From Tachypleus tridentatus (lineage: Eukaryota; Arthropoda; Merostomata; Xiphosura; Limulidae), in contig NC_134825.1 of the NCBI RefSeq assembly GCF_004210375.1, positions 41,782,348 to 41,846,347 on the forward strand: a DNA stretch of 64,000 bases, read 5' to 3'. Position 1 is the stretch's first letter, and every line of letters begins with the position of its first letter. A model generated the notes under the pieces. It was not told where the DNA came from, made no database searches, and saw only the letters and a program-made list of their open reading frames with translations. Below, in pieces: positions 46,845 through 58,534 of the stretch. Both the position numbers and the translations under genes were made by a program.

Positions 46845-47234
46845 CATGTAAAGAGAGGAAAGTGTTTTAAGTATATATTTGTTATTTAGTTTATATATAT
46901 ATTTCCATGTCGGTATTATATACATGCATGATTTTATTGTAACATTTTGAAAAACTGAATATCTCCCCTCTGTTACGTGTAGAAATGACAACTGTCGAAA
47001 AAGGCAATCATTTTATTAGCAGTCCTTTCTTGTGCTCAGTAAAATAAGGAACGATGGCATCTGGAGGAAAAGCTACAAAGCTAACCTGAGCATTCTGTTA
47101 TGCTGGTTGTACCCATTTCATTGCAACTCCAAAGAATTTTGGAGCCAGTCTCCTTTGCGTAAGGACAAAAGCAGTTATTATTGAAGTAACACATGGAATG
47201 ACAAAATATTATTGTAAATGGCCCAGTAGACAGT

Positions 47235-47299
<65 letters not shown>

Positions 47300-48644
47300 A
47301 TTCAAAGCATTGGGTTCACTGCACATTTTATATTTATCACTATTTTAGGCAAGTTGCCGTTGAATTGTTTCAGTGGGCATCTGCTAGTATGTCTCTAAAC
47401 GAAACCTTAAACTAAGTTTATAAAACTCAGCACATTTATAAGTTTTGTAAAGGCACAATGTCGTAGCAAAATGTTTATTTCAGAAAATATAAGAAAAGCT
47501 TTATGAGAAGTTTTTATGCTGTAAAAGTACTGATATGGCAAGTTAAGTTTTTAGAATGAAAACAATTTAAACCTTCGAAGTAGCTGATAATTAGTTCAAC
47601 ACTTATGTAGTAATACAATATTTTGAGTAAATAACGGAAACATTTTTCTAAGTTTAAAATATCTTGTTATGAGTGCGTTACTTATTTTGGGATTAAGTTC
47701 CCACATTCAGAATACACTACTGTGGGTTACTTTGCCTTTATAATTTAAAGTTTTAAAAATAATAAACTTCTTATTGGAAAAATTTGAAAAGTAGGATTTT
47801 TAAAGTCTAAAATGGCAAATAAAATGAATATGGTTGTTTTAATGGCTTCATGCAACAATAACAGAAAGGTATTTTGTACACGCCATTTTAATGGGAATAT
47901 TTTCCAAAATTGTGCTATTAATACAAGTATAGAGAAATTAATTTATTTTCAAATAGTATTCTGCGGATTACAAAATTGATAGAATAGAAAATGTTACTGG
48001 TATGAAAGCGTTAATTTGAACAAATTTGAGCTACCTGTCTAATGGAGATTTGATCTTTTTGAAGCTTCAAATATAATTGGTCTGGTTTTCTAACAACATG
48101 TACATCCAGAAAAAACCATATTAATAACTTTGGTTTTCCATACAAATTTGGTTCCAGTCATTCGAAGACTCGTTTTTCCAGAAGCGTTTTGAAGGTTGTT
48201 GTGATATAGTTTCATACGCAGCAATTAGTTTCCAGTGTAGAAAATACGGTGGCCACAAGTTGAACCTTTTGAGGTGGTAATCTTTGTGGGTACTGGTAGA
48301 TCCATTCTCGTTTTTTTCTCTCTCTTCTTTTATTGTCCACAAAAGTAAGATGTTAGCAACAAACGCAGAACAAACGCAAATCTATTCTTCGTTTAGTAGA
48401 ATTTCTATAATGGTATAAATTTATTTGAGGTCAAACTTTTATGCATCAACAATGACGTTTTTGATACTATAGAGTAATTCATCTCTACTGTATGCCAGTG
48501 TTAATTGTAGTGGGAAAAATAACGAGACTAAGGTTAAGTCATGAAGATCAAGACTGACTGTAAAGGTGACAACACAAAGAAAAAATGTAGCCGAGTATTT
48601 TATGGTGAAAATCTTAGTAAGAATCCATGTGACAACGGCACCGC
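46845..48644. other. no gene seen apart from a microsatellite
   Basis: A minus-strand open stretch at 48121-48342 reads NLWPPYFLHWKLIAAYE within an otherwise undistinguished frame; I recognise no family and no splice pair. Confidence 0.4.
47237..47297. repeat. (CA)n microsatellite, about 30 units
   Basis: Uninterrupted CA dinucleotides over 61 bp. Confidence 0.98.
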
Positions 48645-48898
48645 GGCCCGGCATGGCCAGATGGATAGGACACTTGACTCGCAATATGAAGGTCTCGTGT
48701 TCGAATCCCCGTCTCACGAAGCACGTTCGCCCTTTCAGCCATGGGGGCTTTATAATGTGACAGTTAATCCTAGTATTCTGTGGTGAAAGAGTAGCCTCAA
48801 AATTGGCGGTGGAAAGTGATAACTAGTTGCCTTCTCTCTTGTCTTTCTCTGCTTAGGGACAATTAGTTTGTAGTTTTTCGCGAAATGCTAAACAAACA
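48645..48898 (+). mobile_element. SINE family I, full length, diverged
   Basis: GGCCCGGCATGGCCAGATGG, box B GTTCGAATCCCC, body, and the tail TTTTTCGCGAAATGCTAAAC. Confidence 0.9.
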
Positions 48899-49229
48899 TT
48901 ATTGAATAGTTTTGCAAAGCTGTTTCAATTAAATAGTGTAATTTAAATGGCTAATTTCTATAAAACTTGTGCAGAAACAATACTTACATAATCTAGATCT
49001 AGACACTGTTTATAGGTTATTTTTTTGTTTTTTTTTCGAAGTACACAATTTTATCCCATAGCTCCATCATTTCTTAACCAATTTGAGATCTGTTTTTAAC
49101 TCTGGAGTTCTCGTAGATTACTTTGCTCTAATCACGCCTAAAATTATTTAAATTTCAGCGTAGGCTAGTAGAGATCTTGAGTAATAAACCGAATCGGATA
49201 ATGGCGTGTTGTATGCTTGGTATTTTTAT

Positions 49230-49350
49230 TCGTTTTATAGTTAAGTACAAAGCTACATATGAACTGTTTGTGCTCTACCGACCACGGGTATCGAAACTCG
49301 GTTTATTACTTTGTAAGTTTTGTGCCATTCCGGACTTCTTGATGTTTATT
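49230..49350 (-). mobile_element. SINE family II copy, diverged
   Basis: TAAGTACAAAGCTACATATG, then CTGTTTGTGCTCTACCGACC and box B complement GGTATCGAAACTCGG. The tRNA-like head decays after that. Confidence 0.6.
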
Positions 49351-50667
49351 GGTGGCGATCGTTAGTTTTCAAGTATCATTATACAACTTAGTCGTTTAAT
49401 AGTTTTTAAAATACTTTAGTGTCTATAAATCTTTTCAATACTCATTAGAAACTTGCACTATTTAAAAACCTTACTTCTCGTCATTAGAAACTTTGTTTGA
49501 ATAGCCTCATTTTTCTTCATTGGAAATTACGGTTTTATTTCAAATATATAAATATCTCATAATCAAAATACTAACTTATTGTACAGTAAACAACGAATGA
49601 AAAACATATACATACTATTGCATATTGAGTTTGAACTGTTTTATTTAAAAGCAGTCGTACTTCCACTAGTTTATAAACAGACCATCAGATCGTCTTTATT
49701 AATAAACAGTCCTTCGCTTTTTTTTGAAGAGAACATTTGGCGAATGTTGGCTCCAAAAACAGTACGTTGGCGTGTAGGTGTTTGGCAAGTAAAGAGTCTG
49801 ATATATTAAATCATGGCTTTCTCATTGCAGCTTAAATCTACTGATTTTTATCTGTGGAATCCCATGTTGTGTAAAGTTTATTTTCGATACTTAAAAATGA
49901 ACGCTCATTCCTACTGTCATGACATCATGCAATATAGGTACAGATCTCTGAAAAATCCTGTATTAGTTCTGAAAAAATTAATTCATCAAGCTAGCCAACC
50001 TTCAAAAGCAAATTACTATTCAACGAACCTTTGGATTGAGCCATAAAAAAATACGTATGTTTTCTTGACACTTCTATTTATAGAAGATCATTTGTTTCAA
50101 TATAGCTTGTATTGCTTCCCTGGTTATAGATGCACTTTTTTTTGTCTGGAAAATCCTTCTTCTCGTTGCAGTTTGTGATTAATGGAAATCACAGCTGTGT
50201 AATCATTGCTGAATAGAAACTACTGTTTTATCGATAGCCGTGATTTGTGTTTCAGAAATAATTACTCCAGTTCTAGTGCTTAAAAAATCACAACGCATTT
50301 TGTGTTTACTCAGTGATAATTGCTTGCCCCAATCAATATTTTTTGGCCTCCAAGAAATCTCATTGAATAGAGACGATTAAGCGCCACCAACATATAGACA
50401 AATAATAACATATTCTGAAAATTTCAGGACAGTGTTTGTTCTCTAAACAAGATTTGTGAAATGCCAAGACTTATCAAATCTCGTTATTCAACATCACGAG
50501 ATAGCGTATGGCAACATAATGCTACAAATGGTGGTGTGGGCCGTTTTCTTGCAACGTTTAACAGAAAGATTTCCATGTAACGCGTGGCATTTAAGCATCA
50601 CGTTTTTGGCTAGTACTTATTTAACAGCTTTTCCCTTCGTCCTGAAAAAAGCCTCAGTATAGAAGGG
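49351..50667. other. no gene supported
   Basis: Three plus-strand ORFs of 68-77 codons (49579-50662) have no recognisable domain and lack convincing splice context. Confidence 0.4.
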
Positions 50668-50930
50668 GAACCGGTATAGCCGGGTATTTAGGGCACTTGA
50701 CTCGCAATAAGAGATTACAGGTTCGAATCCCACGTCCTACCAAACATGCCTTTTAAGCCGTGAGGGCTTTAAAATATGTTGGCGAATCTCGCTATCCTTT
50801 AGTAAAGACGTAACCTAGAAGTTGGCAGTGGGAAACACTGATTAGTTGCCTTCCATATAGTCTTTCACTACTAAATTAGGGACGGCTAGCACACATAGTC
50901 CACGTGCAGCATTGCATGAAATTGAAACCA
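50668..50930 (+). mobile_element. SINE family I, strongly diverged
   Basis: ACCGGTATAGCCGGGTATTT head, GGTTCGAATCCC box B, then weakened body blocks (TTAAGCCGTGAGGGCTTTAA, ACTAAATTAGGGACGGCTAG) and tail GCATTGCATGAAATTG. Confidence 0.85.
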
Positions 50931-51989
50931 GTATTGAAGCCGAAAGATTGGTTTGGCTTGAATTTCGCTCTAAGCCGAAGCGTTGTCCTACTCCAGAAAT
51001 AGGCAGAATCATCCAAAACTCTGCTAAGTGTAGCCTTACTTATATATAAATCCACTTTCAAAACTAGATTAATATAAAAGAAGGTAAAGGTAACTATACT
51101 TGTTGTAGGAAATATTGGGACAAGATGGAACACGATTTGGATAAGTCTGCCTTCATTTTAGAAAGTATGATCAGTTTTTAAATAGACAAAGTTGGAGACT
51201 GTTTTTAAGATCTACTTTCATTGTTACAAGTGGGAATATCGATGTATTTTAATTGAATAACCGAATAGTTTTTTACGGATACATCTTCAGTATTATTAAG
51301 CGTCGTAAATTTAAGTGAACAAAATGAACTATGGTTGTTTTAATTCTTTTTTCTCTATATTGGAAAATCTGGTCAGTTTAAACAGTAGGAGGTTCTGTTT
51401 TATATCCCATCAACATAAGTTTGTTTCAACAGTCAAAACTCGTCCAATTTATTTATTAAAATTATGTGAAATTTATTAACTCTTGGCTGCTAAAAAAAAA
51501 ACGTATGTCAAGTCGAATCGGTGACCAGTCGCTTTTCGTGTGTCGAATTTGATGTAATTTCAGTTAACAATACATATTCTAACCCTAAATAATATTTTGT
51601 TCCGAGGTAAACAGTATATTCATATTAAAGTTACTACTATATCACTAAAATGATCTCCCTCGAACTTTCTAAACATCTTTCATGTGAGGTATAAAATGCA
51701 GTCGCAGAGAAGTTTTGTCGAACCACATTTCTTGAAACGATATACTAATAACATGTAGCTGAAATAACAACGCCTAATCTTACACTTTTTTTTTGTACGC
51801 AAACTGTTTCTTTCAACCAATATTCTCCGATGAAAGTATATTTCATTATTACTGTCTCCTTGAAATATGCCGTTGTACCATACATACTGATTATACAAAA
51901 AGACAACAATTTTTTTTTTTTTTGTAAACCTACTACGATCATCTGCCTCCATGCTTAATTTCGAGCTGTCAAACGACCGGTAGCAACCT

Positions 51990-52108
51990 CCTCCAATTCT
52001 TTACCAACGAATATTAGGAATGATCGTCACGTGTCACGGCTAAAACGGAGTTGTTCGTTGATATTTTGATCCAACGATTTGCAAACTGCTAGTCGAACAC
52101 CAGGCCAT
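51990..52108 (-). mobile_element. SINE family I fragment, strongly diverged
   Basis: TTCTTTACCAACGAATATTA, GATCGTCACGTGTCACGGCT and GTCGAACACCAGGCCATG follow the body-to-head order of a minus-strand copy, with large deletions. Confidence 0.6.
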
Positions 52109-52289
52109 GTTAAACCCAGAACCCAAGGATAGACCGCAACACTTCCACTAACAAAGCTGTCATCCGGTCCATGTCAAACAAAGCGATATTTTCAATACGG
52201 TTACTTCTCGAGAAAACGTTCTGCATCGTCAGTAATGCCAACAAAACGCACACTGGGGGCAGTAAAATATCTACACATGAACGTTTGGC

Positions 52290-52569
52290 CATGCCGGGCC
52301 TAGGTGGTTAAAAACCACTCGACTCGTAATCCGATAGTCGCGGGTTCGAATCCCCGTCACACCAAACGTGGTTGCCCTTTCAGCAACCTTATGTGGGGGC
52401 GTTATAATGTGACGGTCAGTCCCACTGTTCGTTGGTAAGAGTAACCCAAGAGTTGGCGGTGGATAGTGATGACTAGCTGTCTTCCCTCTAGTCTTACACT
52501 ACTAAGTTAGGGACAAGTGCAGATAGCCCTCGCGTAGCTTTGCGTGAAATTCAAATTAAACAAACAAAC
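52290..52569 (+). mobile_element. SINE family I, full length
   Basis: GCCGGGCCTAGGTGGTTAAA, CTCGTAATCCGATAGTCGCG, box B GGTTCGAATCCCC, and body with a small insertion (CAACCTTATG) after CCCTTTCAG. Tail TTCAAATTAAACAAACAAAC. The bases TGGCCATGCCGGGCC at its start also fit the head end of a minus-strand copy, so two copies may abut. Confidence 0.9.
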
Positions 52570-54608
52570 CAAGCCTAACGAGTCAGTATTTTAAATAGTG
52601 TCAACCCATATGGCATGTATTGTAGTAAATTCTATATTGAAACAATTTTCTTTTATTATTGCATTAATAATTTTTTAACTTGTTATTTAAAATTGTTGTT
52701 GTCACTGGATTTCATTCATCAAATATCTCAATAATATTTCATTTTCCCAGCCTCTGTGCCAGTTAAGTTCATTCTTTGATAAGCTGTTAAACTGTTTATA
52801 TTTTAAAACTATTATTTTCTCTTTTGTTCCATTGACATATCGCCTATGCCCATCAATACTATTTCAAAACGTGAGTCACGTTTTAGAAACGCGTGACAAC
52901 TCGCTTTCGGTATAACGACCGTATTACTGATTATCATTCTTACAATGGTCGTTGTCATTTACCCTTGTTGAAGGTTTGTTCTCTGGTGTTTATTATTGTG
53001 AAGTTCGAACGTTGTTAAAGAGGACACAAGATCAACTGCATCAGTATGGTTAATATGCAGGGACAGTCTTCATAGACAGTACAAGTTTATTTCAACACCT
53101 ACGTTTAAAAGAGAAAAATAGTAAAATAAAAGCTTAATTTATGAGATTTTAAACAAGTGAACAAACACCAAACAAAATTCGGGGTGGGTGCTTGGTATGA
53201 AAGGTAAAGAAAAGGCTTAACATTAGCATTTTACATTCGTTTCACAAGAGTGAGACAGTTTAACTTTTATGTTAACTATGCTTCCTGTTCTGTATGTGTG
53301 AACAGCTTTATTATGTTATTAATCAAATTCTTTTTGGTCACTTAGTATGATATTTTATGTGATAAATGAAATTATTTCGATAATTTAAAAAGATATATCA
53401 GCTTACAAAAGAAAGAAGAATGGGACTCGAACTTTTAAGACGTACTTTAATTTTGTATACAATTACACACATGCACGCACGGGGAAAAATGTTTTCATTT
53501 ACAATTTTAAACGAGTGTTCGCACCTTTAGAAAAAGTTTTGAAAATCATCTGTTTTACGATGCGTAACCCACTCTGAGGATCCCAGTTCACTTTCTGATT
53601 GAAAGTAACTCCTTATGTTTAAAAAGTCGGAAATAAATCACTTTTTATGTAAATCCATATGGTTTAATCATGTGGTATGTTTAGGACATGAGAGTCTTTT
53701 TCAATGAAAACGTACGACATGGTGAGGCTGTGGAATGGTTTTAACATAAGCTACTCAACCCTGTGAACATAAATTTGTCACCTATTTTATTGTGTCATCG
53801 TGGCAGCTAAACCATGTAATTAGAAGAGGCCTAAATAATTACTTCAGGATCTAGTATAAATTATGCATATAAATTAATAGGCTTGATATTAGAATGTACA
53901 ACAAAAATATCTAAGCCTGTCTTCCATTATTTTATCTTGCGCAAACCATATCTTTCTCAAAATGTAAGCCGTCATGAAAATATTTATATTTTCACAAAAA
54001 CTAAATATCAATTTTTACTTGGTTTATAAGGCGAGTCTATTACTTTTCTATTAAGAAACGAAAGTTTCCTGAGGCATTTTCATTCAAGTTATTAATGTTA
54101 CTAATCCATGTTGCATACGTCAGCAGAAAGCGTTTCCTCGTTCTGGCTTTTTTTTTTAAATTTATTTTAAAGCATTAATTTACACGAGTTTTCACTAATT
54201 ACTACTGCTATAACGTGTATGGAGAAGTTGAAAAGGTTCGCATCATGTAGTTCTGACGACAGTGATATATATGATTTTTCAGCACATTTCTTGTACTAGA
54301 TTCAACTCTTTGGTAACCGTCGAAGTGTACTCATTGCCTGAGAGCAAATACTGCATCACGGAATGAAGATAATTTGGAGAAACTAAAGTCCTAGTTGTTC
54401 TTCAACATGTAACAAAAAGTAATTTGAGGGATGAAATTTATTCAAGGAAACAATTTATTCATTCATTTCTTACATTTTGAACCTATATGGAAGTCAGCTG
54501 GTCAACAGTACCAACCGATACGAAGTACTTTTTCCCTTCTGCAACACTGAGTGTAAGAATTGACCACAAAAATGTGTGAACTCGTTAAACACTATTCATA
54601 TTCTATAG
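52570..54608. other. no gene seen
   Basis: 2 kb of AT-rich sequence without a supported exon or repeat. Confidence 0.5.
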
Positions 54609-54610
54609 TA

Positions 54611-54850
54611 CAGGGTGGCCCGTAAATCCCTACTCTTCCATATGTTATCATGTTATATTCAATTACGCATGTATTATAAATTTGTTTCTTTTTTTTCAGG
54701 GAAATATGGCCGATGTAAGCCCATTTACACTTGAAAATGTGTCACAGAACATGGCTTTGCATAATATCATGCAGCGAGAATGAGGGACAGCACACAGATA
54801 CGCTGGATACATAAGATATATGGATGGGTAGGAAGTTACGGTCCACCCTG
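54611..54850. mobile_element. mariner-like MITE, 240 bp, TA target duplication
   Basis: The left end CAGGGTGGCCCGTAAATCCC and the reverse complement of the right end (CAGGGTGGACCGTAACTTCC) form inverted repeats of about 35 bp that continue to CTTCCATAT / CATCCATAT. TA flanks both ends (54609-54610, 54851-54852). CAGGGTGG termini and a TA target are typical of the mariner group. No transposase is recognisable inside. Confidence 0.85.
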
Positions 54851-55114
54851 TATAATTTGACCGGCATTCTTAATATACACCTATAGCACCAAAATGCAGG
54901 ATACAGTTTTGTAGCAATGGAACGACAGTCGTGGACCATCGGTTTCATTGGCCGACACATCACACCAATAAGCCATGCCCGACTTCCTTGTAGAATCACC
55001 GTATGCCATGTACTTCAGTTGTGTTGCTAAGCCCTAGTGTGATGTTTTTATGTTTAGGCATTCTACGGGTAGGGTAACGAGTTTATGTAATGTGCTTACT
55101 AACAACTAGCTAGT

Positions 55115-55444
55115 CATTCATTCATTCACCTCTCGATTCCATCAAGGAACATAGGGCCGCAATCGCTTGCGGATTCTTCAACAAGTATTTACGTGAGCAG
55201 GTTGTTAGCCCACTGTACCGAGCCGTCCCTAATTTAGCAGTGTAAGATTAGAGGAAAGGCAGCTAGTCATCACCACCCACCACCAACTCTTGGGCTACTC
55301 TTTTTACCACCGAATAGTGGGATTGACCGCACATTATAACGCCCCCACGGCTGAAAGGGCGAGCATGTTTGGTGTGACGGGGATTCGAACCCGCGACCCT
55401 CGGATTACGAGTCGCACGCCTTACGCGCTTGGCCATGCCGGGCC
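55115..55444 (-). mobile_element. SINE family I variant with a different 3' end, perfect 14-bp TSD
   Basis: Flanked by AACAACTAGCTAGT at 55101-55114 and 55445-55458. The head and body (55221-55444) are a good family I copy up to GGGACGGCT. The usual tail is then replaced by about 105 bp of unrelated sequence ending in (TGAA)n. The target duplication encloses both parts, so they inserted as one unit. Confidence 0.9.
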
Positions 55445-56033
55445 AACAACTAGCTAGTAGTATGTCTCAACTTCCTGAATGCGCTGTAACATTCTGCTGG
55501 CATGGGATCTTGTTGGATGTATAGACATCTTGCTGAGACTCTCGTCATCTAATAGATTTATAGTATGGAAATAAGGTACTGGAATGTTTGAAACTTGTTT
55601 ATAATATGCAGTGGTATACAGTGTACACTGCTCAATAATAACGAAGAAAAACGCTTAATATATGTGATCTTCTATTTATCGTGTAGATACATTTTTTTTG
55701 AGATACATCGTATGTTGGAAGCATTCAGTATCCAGGCAGACTGCTTGAATATAAAGTACGGTGTTTATTGAAGACTGTCATATTCAGGGCATGTTTTCCG
55801 CTGTATGAAGTAGAAGATAGATTATAAAAGACATCTGAATACAAAAGTTTAAATATGAGCTTAAACCAATTACAACTTTCTTTGTAATTTTTAAAAAGTA
55901 TTCGGGCTTGTAACGATTAAAAATTGATTTCGATACTCACGGTGGGCATACTATGCATATCTCATTCTATAGTAGCTTTGAGCTAACAACAAACAAAATA
56001 TCTTTTTCACATCTGTGCGTTATTTATGTACCA

Positions 56034-56301
56034 GGCCCAGCACGGCCAAGGTGGGCGAAAGCGTATGACTCGTAATCTGAAGATCGCGGGTTTGAATCCC
56101 CGTCACACCAAACATGCTCGCCCTTTCAGCCGTGGGGGTATTATAATGATTCAGTCAGTCCCACTATTCGTTTCTACAAAGCCCAAGAATTGGTGGGTGG
56201 TGATAACTACTTGCCTTTCTTCTAGTCTTGTATTGCTAAATTTGAAACGGATAGCGGTGATAGCCCTCGTGTAGCTTTGCGTGAAATTCAAAAACAAACA
56301 A
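56034..56301 (+). mobile_element. SINE family I with 11-bp target-site duplication
   Basis: GGCCCAGCACGGCCAAGGTG to TTCAAAAACAAACA. Flanks TTTATGTACCA (56023-56033) and TTTGTGTACCA (56302-56312) differ by one base. Confidence 0.92.
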
Positions 56302-56312
56302 TTTGTGTACCA

Positions 56313-57149
56313 ACGTATGTGATAATGCCGTTCATACTCATGAAATTTCCAAGAAAACTATCGTATTAGAAAAAAAAGCAAATATTGATGAGACAGAAGT
56401 TTAAGTTTGAATACTGAAACTTAAGTTCAAACATTCATATCCATCTAACTTCTTAAACCATTAGAAGAAAGTTTCTCAAATTAAAGAAACGCAGAAAATT
56501 ACTGAAAAGAATAAAATCGTCGTTCATTTGGATAAGACTAAGAATACACTAACCCTTTTTAACTCGTCTCACATTTGTGTCAAAACATTTTGGAGAGTCA
56601 ACAAACTTGTTTTCCTCTTTAAAGTTGACCACTTCTTTACAATTGGTTGGGGTCAATTGTGAATTTTCTTTGTCTTGAAAGACTGTAGGAGAACCTTGAT
56701 AATTTCTGAGAAAGAGTTGTAGATATTGAGATATATCAAAAAATAACTATTGTAATGTAGTTCTTTCTTTGCGGATTCTGTCAGACGAGAATAATTCTAC
56801 TCAATCCGCTAACAACCATTAATTATTTTATCTCGTTATTAATGTTTGCTACAGCTACAAGCTTGAAGTCTGTTGTTCTAAGTTTACATCCAATCTATCT
56901 GAAGTATACAACGTACACAAAAATTAACTTCAGATTACAGTGCAACACAAGAGCAAACAATGACGAAAACAAAAACAACTCTTTTTAATCTCAACTAATT
57001 CTGTGGTTTTGAACGCTTCACTGACCTTTTTATATAACTACGTTTTGTGTTGGAGAGCTCTAGGACTAATATGGACTTGCGCCACATTATATCATCCAAA
57101 AACTTGTAGCTCTCTCTACCTAACAAACAAATAACATTAAAATTACAGC
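56313..57149. other. no gene seen
   Basis: AT-rich, with short frames only. Confidence 0.5.
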
Positions 57150-58130
57150 TTACAATACTGCCCATTCTTGGATTGTGAACCCCTTGAATAATCTTAAACA
57201 AAAAATACCCCAAATTTGTTCATTCACCAAGTCGTTGTTTTGGTGGCTTTCTCTTTTAATGTCCATGGTATACAGATGGGATGGTGTCTTGTCACTTGTT
57301 CTTTTTACTGTCCTGCTGAAGTGACCTTTCCTATTTACATGCCTTGATAAATTCACTGATAGGCTCAGTCTTGATGGCTCTCTGGAAGTAGTTCAGGAGG
57401 ATATTCCCCTGTCGTTGCAGTGTTGGCCCTTCTCTCACAAGTGTATATTTCTAAAGAGGAACATGGTGTGAATGACCTTCGAATTAGATTGCCTATCCTC
57501 CAAACACGCACTTAATTTTGGATTTTGGCCTCCTTTGCAGAGAAGTCATTTTATTTCCCCTTGATAAAACATAATTTTATCAGCATTTACAAGAAAAAAT
57601 GAAAAGGCATTATCACAGACTGATTCAAGCCTTCTGGGGAAAAATCATGTCTGACATCTTTATTCCTCAAACCTAGGTGAAAGAGGGTTGCCTTTAACTT
57701 CTGAATATTTAACTTTTTGGTGGTGCGATAATCATTATCATTGTTTCCACTGGAAGTGAAATCTTTGGAGTAGAAAACAGGAATTTTCTGATAATTTAGT
57801 GTAAAGTTTTTGCTAAACCTAACTTTTAACCCTGCTTTATCTCTTCTCATGATCTGTTTCCTTTATGCACTCTTCCTTTGTCAATTACCAATACATCTCG
57901 AGGTGAATAGAAGCTATCTATTTGTAAGAATAACTTTTAAATTTTCTTTTGGTAGAACTTTGTCCACCTCCTATTTTTATCAGTCTTTCTTCTTTCGTTA
58001 TCACTGGAATCAACTTCTCACCTTTCATCACCAAGTAATGTTGAATAATTACAGTTGTGAAACCTATGTCAATCAACATATTGCAGGGCTTTCCATCAGT
58101 TGCCCCTCGATGTGGATTCCTGTACATGGT
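57150..58130 (-). pseudogene. possible LTR-retroelement debris with a protease-like motif
   Basis: On the minus strand, 57918-58127 reads KPCNMLIDIGFTTVIIQHYL, close to the (C)xxLIDTGSTxxxI core of retropepsin-type aspartic proteases but with Ile in place of the catalytic-loop Thr. Nearer 57300-57360, VNRKGHFSRTVKR resembles a zinc knuckle without its cysteines. The order protease-then-knuckle is not the normal one, so these may be two separate fragments. Frames are broken throughout. Confidence 0.35.
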
Positions 58131-58194
58131 GATGGGACCTCCCAGGGAATGTTCTGTTATTTCAGTTTACCTCCTGAGATCTAAATATCTACCC

Positions 58195-58534
58195 ACGTGT
58201 TTGTTGTGACCCGTGAAGGGGGAGGAGAGGATCCTGGTGGTTGTGGGGTCCAACCCTAACACACCACTTTGGCCTCGAATTCTTGTAGATGGGCGGCCTT
58301 GGGTTGGTCCCCCTTGGGTCAATTGGCTGGTCCACTTGGGCTAGGGTCAACCAAGTACCAGTGTTGGATGTTCTCAACAGGTGTTGTGGAGATTGTATCT
58401 AATGCTGCTGTTTGGGTATGGTGCTCAGGAAATCCTGGCGTTGTTGCAGTGTCCTTGTTTGGCATTGTAGTGCGTCCCCTCCTAGGGCTTCATGATGGGT
58501 AGGGTCAGTGTGTACCGAAATATTCCTTTTTATT
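58195..58534 (+). promoter_or_regulatory. 5' leader of the Jockey LINE
   Basis: G- and T-rich sequence (GGGGGAGGAGAGGATCCTGG; CCTTGGGTTGGTCCCCCTTG) that ends directly before the ORF1 ATG. Jockey-type elements carry an internal promoter in this position; I see no specific motif. The small frames in it are not genes. Confidence 0.55.

Noticed and set aside
47081-47398. ORFs on both strands encoding Cys-Val and His-Thr repeats
   Set aside because: They are translations of the (CA)n microsatellite.
49579-50662. Run of three plus-strand ORFs suggesting a gene
   Set aside because: No domains, no consistent splice phases and no composition shift relative to surrounding DNA.
54742-54999. 85-codon minus-strand ORF over the MITE end
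   Set aside because: Half of it is the MITE read in a chance frame and the rest (IGVMCRPMKPMVHDCR) matches no transposase I recognise.
58269-58502. 77-codon ORF rich in Gly and Trp
   Set aside because: It lies in the non-coding leader of the Jockey LINE and in the wrong place for ORF1.
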